Source of the DNA: an uncultured Solobacterium sp.
Lineage (GTDB): Bacteria; Bacillota_I; Bacilli_A; Erysipelotrichales; Erysipelotrichaceae
Length of the DNA: 10,786 bases
Direction of reading: 5' to 3'
Assembly: GCA_905194705.1 (NCBI GenBank)
Contig: CAJJTI010000055.1
Span: 1 to 10,786, forward strand
The notes beneath the pieces were generated by a model. That model was given only the letters and a program-made list of their open reading frames with translations. It did no database searches and was not told the DNA's origin. A program made the translations under genes and the position numbers. Shown here in pieces: positions 1-6,934 of the stretch (its first letter is position 1; each line of letters begins with the position of its first letter).

Positions 1-49
1 CCACGCAATAATTTAAACAACCTTTGTTTAAAACCACGCAATAATTTAA
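1..49. repeat. 16-bp direct repeat flanking a palindrome, at the window edge
   Basis: The 16-mer CCACGCAATAATTTAA occurs at 1-16 and again, identically, at 34-49 (period 33). Overlapping the first copy is a perfect 9-bp inverted repeat, TTTAAACAA (12-20) and TTGTTTAAA (24-32), with a 3-nt loop. The window begins exactly at the first copy, so more copies may lie outside. It is downstream of the minus-strand flavoprotein gene and could serve as a weak AT-only transcription stop. There is no long T-run, and the function is unknown. Confidence 0.6.
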
Positions 50-105
50 TCTATCATTATGATTAATAGCTTTTTAATTTGTTTAATTATTTTTAGTTAA
101 ATTAA
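50..105. other. AT-rich intergenic tail downstream of the flavoprotein gene
   Basis: This stretch is almost pure A/T. It contains only short A/T-rich dyads, for example TTAATC (46-51) with GATTAA (61-66). I see no GC-rich hairpin followed by a T-run, so no convincing Rho-independent terminator for the gene ending at 106 is visible inside the window. Confidence 0.4.
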
Positions 106-1899
106 TTATTTACCTAAAGCAGCTTTAACAGCTGTTCTAACACCATTACTTGAGTTAGTAGCACCAGAAATAGCATCAATATCCAAGTTTTGAGTTTTGA
201 TGATTTCTGGAATGAATTGTTCTTCTACACCTGCATAGATGTTAGGTGTTTCAGCTTGTTCTGTAACTGTGATAGATGTAATATTTCCACCTTCAACAAC
301 TACTTCAACTTTGATAGGACCATTGTTACCTTTGCCTTCACCAGTGAATGTACCATCTGTAAATTCACCCTTAGCTGCTTCTTCAGTTGTGTTAGTGTTA
401 TTTTCACGTTCAACAACTACGTGTTCTGTTAAACCACCACGGTCATTGATGTATTGAATAGCGTTACGAGCAGCAACACGTCCAAATACTGCAGCTTCAC
501 CTAGACCTACAGAGTAGTATGCACCTTGTGTATTACCAATAACTTCACCAGCTGCATATAGACCAGCAATGATTGAACCATCTTCTCTTAATACACGAGC
601 AGTTGTATCAGCTACAACACCACCTAATGTATCCATAACACCTGGAGTTAATAATACTGCATAGTAAGGACCTTCAGCATATGTGCCTGCTTTTTCAACT
701 ACAGCTTCATTTTCGAAACCATCTGTTTTTAAGTTAGCAACTGTTTCTTTTAATGCTTCAGCAGGAACACCCATCTTTTCAGCTAATTCATCTAAAGTAT
801 CAGCTTTTATAACTGTTCCACTGTTATCGATACATGTCATACGGTATTCATCGAAGAAATCTTTTTCTTCAATAGCCATGAATTCTTGATAGATTTCATC
901 GCTATATACACCATAACATTCAGCATCTGTTTGAGCTAAGATATCATCAGTGATACGACGGTCACTACTTGCTGCTGAGTATTCATTTGTGAATCTCTTA
1001 CCTTCTTTGTTAACGAAGATAACACCATTATTCTTAATAGGTAATTGCATTTGGATTGAGAATGGAGCAACTGCACAAGATAATTGGATTAAATCCATAT
1101 TTGTTAATGCAGCACCATGTTTTAGAGCCATAACAATACCATCACCCATGTTTCCTTGGCTTGGAGCTAAGTGAATATTCTTTAAGCTTTCGTTACCATA
1201 TTCAGCAATCATATCAGGGTTATTTTCATAACCACCTGTTGCTAAGATAACAGCACTTGTATCGATTGTGTATTGACCGTTTTTGTCTTCAACAACTACA
1301 CCATTGATACGGCCTGTTTCATCAGCTAAGATATCTACAGCTGGTGAATTATAACGAATTTCAATACCTTTTTCTTTGCATTGTTCTTTTAATACTTTAA
1401 CTAATTCAACACCTGGAATTGTACCATCTGTTGGACAGTGTAAGTCAGAATAACGGATTTTACCCCATTCACTTCCGAAACCATCTAACCATTCAATAAC
1501 TTCAGGAGTTTCTTCCGCAACAACTGCTGCCATACGTACATCATTTAGATTTTTACCATTCTTCATGATTCTAGCAGTCAAATCAATTGGATTTTCTTCT
1601 TTTCCTTGTTCATCCATGAAACGAGATGTTGTACAGTTGAAACCACCGAATGCCATAGTAGTAGAACCACCTGCGAAAGACATTTTTTCTAATACTACGA
1701 TGTTTTCAGCACCTTTTTCGTGTGCTTGTACAGCTGCAGATAAACCTGCTCCACCAGCACCAATGATAACAATATCAAATTGTTCATTAGTTGATGGTTG
1801 TGTTGTTCCTGTTTCAGTGTTGCCGCTGTTACTTGAAGAACAAGCAACCATGCTGGCAGCCATTAAAACAGATAAAAGTAACTTACCAAATTTTTTCAT
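106..1899 (-). CDS. Extracytoplasmic FAD/FMN flavoprotein reductase (fumarate-reductase-like lipoprotein), FMN domain C-terminal
   Basis: The gene encodes 597 aa. The N-terminus is a lipoprotein signal with lipobox MVAC and Cys20, so the protein should be lipid-anchored outside the membrane. The FAD-binding Rossmann motif IGAGGAG is at about 46-52. The flavocytochrome c/fumarate reductase-type FAD domain runs to about 480. After a linker, an FMN-binding domain (about 510-597) ends in the flavinylation motif SGAT (578-581), where family members carry FMN covalently on Thr through ApbE. Such proteins pass electrons from membrane quinol or flavin chains to an external acceptor. Two expected substrate residues are absent: the HxTxGG His is Met422 (VMDTLGG), and the GANRLGG Arg region reads GAYYSVGLG (459-467). 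An Arg after RFTNE (Arg314 or Arg315) may still be the proton donor. The substrate is therefore probably not fumarate, and no precise name is justified. The start has a strong AGGAGG. Confidence 0.9.
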   Translation of the reverse strand: MKKFGKLLLSVLMAASMVACSSSNSGNTETGTTQPSTNEQFDIVIIGAGGAGLSAAVQAHEKGAENIVVLEKMSFAGGSTTMAFGGFNCTTSRFMDEQGKEENPIDLTARIMKNGKNLNDVRMAAVVAEETPEVIEWLDGFGSEWGKIRYSDLHCPTDGTIPGVELVKVLKEQCKEKGIEIRYNSPAVDILADETGRINGVVVEDKNGQYTIDTSAVILATGGYENNPDMIAEYGNESLKNIHLAPSQGNMGDGIVMALKHGAALTNMDLIQLSCAVAPFSIQMQLPIKNNGVIFVNKEGKRFTNEYSAASSDRRITDDILAQTDAECYGVYSDEIYQEFMAIEEKDFFDEYRMTCIDNSGTVIKADTLDELAEKMGVPAEALKETVANLKTDGFENEAVVEKAGTYAEGPYYAVLLTPGVMDTLGGVVADTTARVLREDGSIIAGLYAAGEVIGNTQGAYYSVGLGEAAVFGRVAARNAIQYINDRGGLTEHVVVERENNTNTTEEAAKGEFTDGTFTGEGKGNNGPIKVEVVVEGGNITSITVTEQAETPNIYAGVEEQFIPEIIKTQNLDIDAISGATNSSNGVRTAVKAALGK

Positions 1900-1910
1900 T
1901 TTTCCCTCCT
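1896..1910 (-). promoter_or_regulatory. Strong Shine-Dalgarno of the downstream flavoprotein gene
   Basis: On the minus strand AGGAGGG lies 5 nt upstream of the ATG at 1899. This fixes the start and agrees with the lipoprotein signal peptide beginning there. Confidence 0.75.
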
Positions 1911-1924
1911 AATTTAGTAAGCTT

Positions 1925-1953
1925 ATTATAAAAATTTGTGAAATTTTAATCAG
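1925..1953 (-). promoter_or_regulatory. Putative sigma-A promoter for the downstream flavoprotein gene
   Basis: A perfect TATAAT (minus strand, 1930-1925) lies about 25 nt upstream of the start codon. A weak -35 (CTGATT, 1953-1948; three of six consensus bases) sits 17 nt further upstream. It falls in the 87-bp gap between the two flavoprotein genes, so the second gene could be transcribed on its own as well as by read-through. DNA this AT-rich produces chance TATAAT matches. Confidence 0.45.
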
Positions 1954-1986
1954 TTTAAAATCTGTACATTTTGTTTGAAATTCATA

Positions 1987-3702
1987 CTATTGCATTAAGG
2001 CAGCATTTCTTCCTGCAATTCTTCCAAAAACAATACTGTCTGGAAATGAATTGCCACCTAAACGGTTTGCTCCATGAATACCACCAGTCACTTCTCCACA
2101 AGCAAATAATCCTTTTATAATATTTCCTTTTTTATCCAGTACTTGTGTATTTTCATTAATTTCAACACCACCTAATGTTTGATGTACTGTAACTGTTTTG
2201 GCATTAGCATAATATGGTGGATTATCAATTTTATTATCTAGAGTTAATCTATGAAATTGACTGTCATTTTTGCATTCAACCGCATAATTATAGTCAGCTA
2301 TTGTTTTCTTTAAAACATTTGGATTCATATCTAATAATTCTGCTAATTCTTCGATAGTATCTGCTTTCTTAACATGTCCCATTAAAATAAGGCCTTGTAA
2401 GAATTCTCTTTCTTCATCGTCTCGCGAATAATCATCATCCACAATAGAATATACAAAACCATCTTCTTGCGCTTGTATAGCTGTAGCTAATTCATCTCTT
2501 CCTGCATCTTCTTCAATAAAACGTAATCCATGCTTATTCACTAAAATACCTTTACTGATGACATTAGGAATTGAATTATGTAAGCCACCATCATATACAT
2601 CTGCCATTGGGTATAACTCAATATATTCCATATTAATTAATGATGCATTTATTTCTTCAGCCATAACAATACCATCACCAAGTGTTGAAGAAGTATTCGA
2701 ACAAAGCAAATCACCTGTTAAATTTTGATTATATTTCATACGCATTTCTACGTTATATCCAAAGCCGCCTGTCGCAAGCACAACATTATTGCCATAATAA
2801 TTGAATACTTCACCATTACGAACTGTTTCAACACCAATGACTTCATTATCTTTTGTGATAAAAGATTGTGCTTTAGTATTCAAATAAATATCCACATTAT
2901 ATTTTTCACACGCTTCTCCTAGCACCTGAATATAATCCGTACCATTACCAGCTTTAGAAAAATGACCACGTGCATGTTGTCCACCTAAGCAGTTATCAAT
3001 AATTGGTTTAAATTCTAATCCCAGATTTTTTAAAAACTGTAAACCTTCATCAGCTTCACTTGTTAAGATACGTACTAATTCTTCTTTACCTTTTTGATGA
3101 CCACCGAAATACGTTTCTTCAAAGAATAATTCTTCACTGTCTTCAATACCATATTTTTGTTGAAGTTCTGGATCAACACAGTTATACATTGCTGTTGCAA
3201 TTAAAGTATTTCCACCAATCGCCTCTGTCTTTTCAACCAAGGCTACTTTTTTACCTTCCTTGGCGGCAGATATAGCCGCAGTTAGTCCAGCTCCTCCACC
3301 GCCTATTACGACAACATCATAATTGTATTCATAAGTGTCTTCTAATTTCTCATTTAAATCGTCTTGATTACCACATAACACAACATTTGATTTATCTAAT
3401 ATACTTTGTAAACCATTAAGTAGAGCTTTAGAACTTTCTGTAGCTCCTGATATAACATCTACATCTAATGATTGTTGTTCGATGATTGTATCAATTAACT
3501 GCTTTATTGCATGTTCTCCAACTTCTTTAGTTTCATGCGATTCTAATATATTAATGGATTCAATTCGATTACCATCAAAGTTAGCCTCTATTTTAATATC
3601 TCCCTGATATCCTTTTACAATCGCAATATTTTGTTTATTTTGACATGCATTTAATGGTATAAGCATCATTAAAACTACTATTTTTTTGATTAATTTACTC
3701 AT
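1987..3702 (-). CDS. Extracytoplasmic FAD/FMN fumarate-reductase-family lipoprotein, FMN domain N-terminal
   Basis: The gene encodes 571 aa from ATG 3702. This start is preferred over the GTG at 3705 because GGAGG (3713-3709) then sits 6 nt away instead of 3. The lipobox LNAC has Cys20, giving a lipid-anchored surface protein. The FMN-binding domain comes first (about 25-102), with SGAT at 85-88 for covalent FMN. The FAD domain follows, with VIGGGGAG at about 132-139. Residues typical of flavin fumarate reductases are kept: His507 in HQTLGG, Arg402 in RFIEEDAGRDE (proton-donor position), and Arg547 in HGANRLGGN. The C-terminus ends directly after the IVFGRIAGRNAA helix. By family knowledge it reduces an alpha,beta-unsaturated carboxylate such as fumarate, urocanate or a relative as a terminal electron acceptor. 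The exact substrate cannot be read from sequence. Its start overlaps the tail frame of the upstream solute-binding gene by 8 nt, suggesting translational coupling. Confidence 0.9.
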   Translation of the reverse strand: MSKLIKKIVVLMMLIPLNACQNKQNIAIVKGYQGDIKIEANFDGNRIESINILESHETKEVGEHAIKQLIDTIIEQQSLDVDVISGATESSKALLNGLQSILDKSNVVLCGNQDDLNEKLEDTYEYNYDVVVIGGGGAGLTAAISAAKEGKKVALVEKTEAIGGNTLIATAMYNCVDPELQQKYGIEDSEELFFEETYFGGHQKGKEELVRILTSEADEGLQFLKNLGLEFKPIIDNCLGGQHARGHFSKAGNGTDYIQVLGEACEKYNVDIYLNTKAQSFITKDNEVIGVETVRNGEVFNYYGNNVVLATGGFGYNVEMRMKYNQNLTGDLLCSNTSSTLGDGIVMAEEINASLINMEYIELYPMADVYDGGLHNSIPNVISKGILVNKHGLRFIEEDAGRDELATAIQAQEDGFVYSIVDDDYSRDDEEREFLQGLILMGHVKKADTIEELAELLDMNPNVLKKTIADYNYAVECKNDSQFHRLTLDNKIDNPPYYANAKTVTVHQTLGGVEINENTQVLDKKGNIIKGLFACGEVTGGIHGANRLGGNSFPDSIVFGRIAGRNAALMQ

Positions 3703-4984
3703 CACTTACCTCCGATAAATCTACTTGTGGTAATTCTTCTTTTACTCTTTGTATAAATAAAGCATAACTTTCATCAGCATCTAATGTATCGTCCATCATC
3801 ATTGCGAGCACAACTTCAAGATATACATCATAAATAACTGACTGATATTGACTATATGGTAATTCCTCAATCTGTGGATAAATATAATCAAAATATATTT
3901 CTCCAACATCTTAATTGTTGAATTCTTTTACTGGTAAACTCTTATAACCTTCTAATTCATAGGCAGGCAGATAACTGATAAAAGTTCCATTACCATAGTT
4001 TTTAGCATACATCGCACCACTTGGCGATAATAACATAGTTTTTAAAAAATCCCATGCTTCATTAATATATCTACTTTTTTGAGGAATAGCCCATACCGTA
4101 CCACCCCATGAATAACTTCCACTTGGACTTCTTGTAAAGCCAAAAGCAGTACCACTATCAAATACACCTCGACTAATCATATTCAATGAACAAGGATAGA
4201 AAAATACTTCATCTCTCTTTAACGAATCATACCATCCTGGTGAACCCAGTTGATAATTTGCAGTTAATTCGTGGGTTTTTAAAGAATATAAAATCTTAAA
4301 GTAATTGGCAAAACGATAGGGTTCTAACAATTTGTTATTTTGAATATATGCTTCTTTTGATTGTCCAAACATAATAATTGCCGGATCTTGTAAATTCGCA
4401 AAAATATAATGTTCAGGATTATTTGCACAATAGGAATGTCCTTTACTGATTACATCAGCCCAACTGCTAAATACTACATTTACTTGATAAGGATCATCAC
4501 TTCCTAACATGTGACTTGCAATATTACGATTATATACTACGCCAGAAGCAGATAAGGTTGCTGGAACAGCCCATAAATGTCCATGATTATTTTCATACTG
4601 AGCTAAACTATACTCAATTACATTTTTTCTGTTAATTGCATATGGTTCTTTCTCTAAATCCACAAATAACTCTCCACCATCAATACCAGCTATAGAACCA
4701 CTATCTAAAATACATATATCTGGTAAAGGTTCATTTAATGCAATTGCTTGTTTTAATTTATTGAAATATTCACTTTCATCAACCTTAATAAAATTCAACT
4801 TTAAATTAGGATGCTTGATTTGATATTCACTAAATGCATCTAGAATGTAGTTATCATATCCCCATATTGTTAATGTTACATAATCATCTGTTGTATCATC
4901 TTTATGTATATTCATAAACAAATAGGTATTACTAATGATAAGGGCAATAACGATAGGAATTAATATCCATTTTAATTTCTTCAT
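3695..4984 (-). pseudogene. Family 1 extracellular solute-binding protein (ABC-type), interrupted by an in-frame TAA
   Basis: The open part (4984-3911) gives 357 aa. A membrane segment at about 5-24 has no lipobox Cys, so the protein is probably held by an uncleaved signal anchor. Family 1 solute-binding features follow: LTIWGY at 38-43, LPDICILD (87-94), LWAVPATLSASGVVYN (137-152), and the C-lobe pattern GGTVWAIPQKSRYINEAWDF (294-313). A TAA at 3913-3911 ends it early. The same frame then continues for 71 sense codons to a TAA at 3697-3695. That tail (DVGEIYFDYIYPQIEELPYS and onward) has the helical composition expected at the C-terminus of this family. With it the total is about 429 aa, the usual family length of roughly 400-450. 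The stop follows FNN and could derive from CAA by one transition. The ligand is unknown; sugars or oligosaccharides are common for the family. No permease or ATPase gene is adjacent. It could be a pseudogene, a truncated active protein, or a sequencing error. Confidence 0.8.
3911..3913 (-). other. Premature in-frame TAA in the solute-binding gene
   Basis: On the minus strand this codon separates ...KEFNN from DVGEIYF... in one continuous reading frame. No frame shift is needed to read through. It is TAA, not TGA or TAG, so selenocysteine or pyrrolysine recoding is not a reasonable explanation. Confidence 0.85.
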
Positions 4985-5000
4985 TTCTATTCCCCCCCCT
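4985..5000 (-). promoter_or_regulatory. Poly-G Shine-Dalgarno of the solute-binding gene
   Basis: On the minus strand, A followed by eight G (4999-4992) lies 7 nt upstream of the ATG at 4984. The G-run can pair with the anti-SD CCUCC using G-U pairs and is the only ribosome-binding candidate. A homopolymer of this length is prone to slippage, which would change SD-to-start spacing. Confidence 0.55.
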
Positions 5001-5008
5001 AAATAATT

Positions 5009-5027
5009 GAGACCCTTCTCGGAAAAT
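5009..5027 (+). repeat. Left terminal inverted repeat of the IS
   Basis: It begins GAGACCCTTCTCGGAAAAT and pairs with the right end at 16 of 19 positions. The tip is itself a small dyad, GAGA-4 nt-TCTC. Confidence 0.75.
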
Positions 5028-5090
5028 CATATTTTGCTTATTTATCTTCATTTTCATATCTTCACTTTTCGTTATCCCCCCCTCATCTTT

Positions 5091-5112
5091 TCTGCTTTTT
5101 TGCAGATTTTTT
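5091..5112 (+). terminator. Entry-side hairpin with T-run inside the IS
   Basis: TCTGC (5091-5095), a T6 loop and GCAGA (5102-5106) are followed by six T (5107-5112). This resembles a weak Rho-independent terminator pointing towards the transposase. Such hairpins near IS ends are known to block transcription entering from outside. The stem is only 5 bp. Confidence 0.4.
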
Positions 5113-5188
5113 ATTTACACTATTGACATATTGTCTTTTCTGCGGCTCGCTCCGCTCGCTTTTGTTAAAGCTGAAGGAGGTAAGCTTT

Positions 5189-6646
5189 ATGCTTAAATTT
5201 GTTCAGACTCAACAAGAGTACAAGTCTTTTCTTTCTACTCAGAAACACATGCTTGGCTATTCATCCATTAAATCCCATTCAGAATCCAAAAAGATTCGTA
5301 GTATGTTATGGAAGCTCGCAAAACTTGAAACCGATTCTATCAGCTCTGTTCTGCTTTCTCTTTATTCTCAAAATTTTGGACGTCCTGCCATTGATCCTCT
5401 CATTTTCATTCGCTCTTTTCTCCTTATGCTTAAGCTTAAGGTTTGGTCCATTGATGAGTGGTGTCAAAAGCTCAATGTCGATCCTGTTTTACAGTATGTT
5501 ATTGGCACTTGGAATCCACCTTCTACTGCTTCCCACTATGATTTTATCAATCGAATCATGCATGATGACCCAAATCTTCATACCTACTTTCCTGCTAAAA
5601 AGAATTCAAAATCTGTTCGCATTAAAATCAAACGAAATGAAAAATGGGAAAACTATGACGATGAAGATACTAAATCATTGGCTGATAAATATATCAATGG
5701 CGCAGATTGCGATCGTGACAGAGTTTCCTATTCCTTAGAAAAAATCTTCTCTCTTCTAGCTGTTAACCAATCTGTCAAGCTTGGATTAATCAACAATGAA
5801 AACCTAATTCTTTCTGGGGATGGTTCATGCGTACATATTCATTCAAGTCCTCTCGGTCATAAAGTAAATTCTGTACAAGATGAAACCTGCAACTATCGTT
5901 ATACTGCGCCTGATGCCGATTTTGGCTGGGATAGCGATCTTGAAAAATGGTATCTCGGATATACTCTCTACAATATATCCTGCTACAATCCAGTTTATAA
6001 GACAGATCTTCCCGTTTATTTGTCTCTTGGTTATGCATCTACACATGATGCTTTAACTACCATCACTTCAACCGCAAGAATGCTTGATATAAATCCTGAT
6101 CTGAAACCACGATATATGTGTTTTGACAGTGCAATGGATTCAACAAACATCTATAAATATCTTCGCCACAAGAATATTATACCTATCATTGACTGGAATC
6201 CTAGACATACTGGTTCAAGGAATCCGTACACAAAATTTGAAAATATGGATTCTGATGGTGTTCCTTTATGTGCTAACGGAAACCGAATGATTCGAGATGG
6301 CTATGATAATTCCAAAATGGCTACCAAATATAGATGCCCTGTTATGATGGGGAAAATTTCTTTCTGTCCTTTATTTGGCAAATGTACCTCTTCTTCTTAT
6401 GGCAGGGTTGTAAAAATTTACGATAAAACCGACTTTAAGCTATTTGGGCCAATTCCTTACAAAAGTAACAAATGGAAAACCATTTACAAAAATAGAACAT
6501 GTACAGAACGAGTCAATAATCGAATTCTAAATGACTATGGATTACATAAAATGTTTATTCGCAACCGTTCAAAATTTCAGTTTTTCTCAATAATTTCCGG
6601 CATCTCCATACATATGGATGCATGGATAAAAACATTGAAAGTCTAA
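5189..6646 (+). CDS. IS1182-like transposase (DUF772 N-terminus, DDE catalytic domain)
   Basis: The gene encodes 485 aa. ATG 5189 is chosen because GGAGG (5176-5180) lies 8 nt upstream. A TTG at 5123 would add 22 residues but has no ribosome-binding site. The N-terminus holds the DUF772-type segment FGRPAIDPLIFIRSFLLMLK (63-82). The catalytic triad is probably Asp211 (LSGDGS), Asp313 (CFDSAMD) and Glu440 (TERVNNR). A Cys cluster before the Glu (RCP...FCPLFGKC, about 382-399) is a feature I associate with this transposase group. The protein cuts and joins the IS ends. Length and residues look intact, so the element may be active. No clear promoter was found: a TTGACA at 5123-5128 has no matching -10. 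Confidence 0.88.
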   Translation: MLKFVQTQQEYKSFLSTQKHMLGYSSIKSHSESKKIRSMLWKLAKLETDSISSVLLSLYSQNFGRPAIDPLIFIRSFLLMLKLKVWSIDEWCQKLNVDPVLQYVIGTWNPPSTASHYDFINRIMHDDPNLHTYFPAKKNSKSVRIKIKRNEKWENYDDEDTKSLADKYINGADCDRDRVSYSLEKIFSLLAVNQSVKLGLINNENLILSGDGSCVHIHSSPLGHKVNSVQDETCNYRYTAPDADFGWDSDLEKWYLGYTLYNISCYNPVYKTDLPVYLSLGYASTHDALTTITSTARMLDINPDLKPRYMCFDSAMDSTNIYKYLRHKNIIPIIDWNPRHTGSRNPYTKFENMDSDGVPLCANGNRMIRDGYDNSKMATKYRCPVMMGKISFCPLFGKCTSSSYGRVVKIYDKTDFKLFGPIPYKSNKWKTIYKNRTCTERVNNRILNDYGLHKMFIRNRSKFQFFSIISGISIHMDAWIKTLKV

Positions 6647-6671
6647 ATACTATTACAATTTAAATTTTTCA

Positions 6672-6692
6672 AGGCATCTTAGGATGTCTTTT
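6672..6692 (+). terminator. Probable terminator of the transposase gene
   Basis: AGGCATC (6672-6678), loop TTAG and GATGTCT (6683-6689) form a 7-bp stem with one G-U pair, followed by a short T-run. It lies 26 bp after the stop codon. The short tail makes it modest evidence. Confidence 0.5.
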
Positions 6693-6705
6693 CGTGCGTA
6701 ATCAC

Positions 6706-6730
6706 ATGCAATATTTTATAAATGTTGTAT
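6706..6730. other. Second hairpin in the IS 3' non-coding end
   Basis: ATGCAATATT (6706-6715), loop TTATA and AATGTTGTAT (6721-6730) can pair over 10 bp with two G-U pairs. It lies between the transposase terminator and the right inverted repeat. It may be a transposase-binding or end-structure element, or a chance AT-rich dyad. Confidence 0.3.
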
Positions 6731-6771
6731 TCTTAGATTTTTCTTTCTTGTTTTTTTACGTTTAATCACCT

Positions 6772-6790
6772 ACTTTCCGAGAAGACTCTC
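6772..6790 (-). repeat. Right terminal inverted repeat of the IS
   Basis: Its reverse complement begins GAGAGTCTTCTCGGAAAGT, matching the left end except at three positions. The tip again forms a dyad, CGAGA (6778-6782) with TCTCG (6787-6791). Confidence 0.75.
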
Positions 6791-6872
6791 GTCAAGATTC
6801 GAAAGTTCAAAAATCTATTAACCATGCGACTTTAGAGCTATTTTATTTCTTACAATTAATTGATTACATAAT

Positions 6873-6903
6873 AATAAAAAATCCATCAAGTTTAATCGAT
6901 GGA
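6873..6903 (-). terminator. Rho-independent terminator of recA
   Basis: On the minus strand TCCATCGA, a 6-nt loop and TTGATGGA form an 8-bp stem with one G-U pair. It is followed by TTTTTTATTATT. It begins about 30 bp after the recA stop codon. Confidence 0.85.
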
Positions 6904-6934
6904 CTTCAATTTATATTACTTTCATGAATAATCA

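Larger units (their letters stand above)
5009..6790 (+). mobile_element. Complete IS1182-like insertion sequence (about 1.78 kb)
   Basis: The element is bounded by 19-bp imperfect inverted repeats, 5009-5027 and 6772-6790, with 16 of 19 positions matching. It holds one full-length DDE transposase gene. No target-site duplication is evident: the left flank ends AAATAATT and the right flank begins GTCAAGAT. The duplication may have been lost, or the true ends may differ by a few bases. Family assignment rests on the DUF772-type N-terminus and the DDE architecture. It lies between the recA 3' end and the solute-binding operon, 24 bp from that operon's first start codon. Confidence 0.8.

Noticed and set aside
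1..49. CRISPR array
   Set aside because: There are only two 16-bp repeats, the 17-bp interval is mostly palindromic, and no cas gene is present.
190..1912. Several plus-strand frames antisense to the flavoprotein genes
   Set aside because: They are low-complexity Ser/Phe/Cys-rich shadows of conserved minus-strand coding sequence.
1944..1960. TTTTAA/TTAAAA dyad as a terminator between the two flavoprotein genes
   Set aside because: The stem is only A/T, has no T-run, and matches the base composition of the region.
3703..3705. GTG start one codon before the ATG of the upstream flavoprotein
   Set aside because: It would leave only 3 nt after GGAGG, whereas the ATG has 6 nt.
3911..3913. Selenocysteine or pyrrolysine recoding at the internal stop
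   Set aside because: The codon is TAA, which neither system uses, and family members have no special residue there.
5123..5128. TTGACA as -35 of a transposase promoter
   Set aside because: No -10-like sequence lies 16-18 nt downstream; that stretch is GC-rich (GCTCGCT repeats at 5145-5160).
5123..5188. TTG start adding 22 residues to the transposase
   Set aside because: There is no ribosome-binding site before it, and GGAGG sits correctly before the ATG at 5189.
5190..6050. Other open frames overlapping the transposase (5199-5738 plus; 5790-6046 minus)
   Set aside because: They are shadows of the transposase gene and lack ribosome-binding sites and family motifs.
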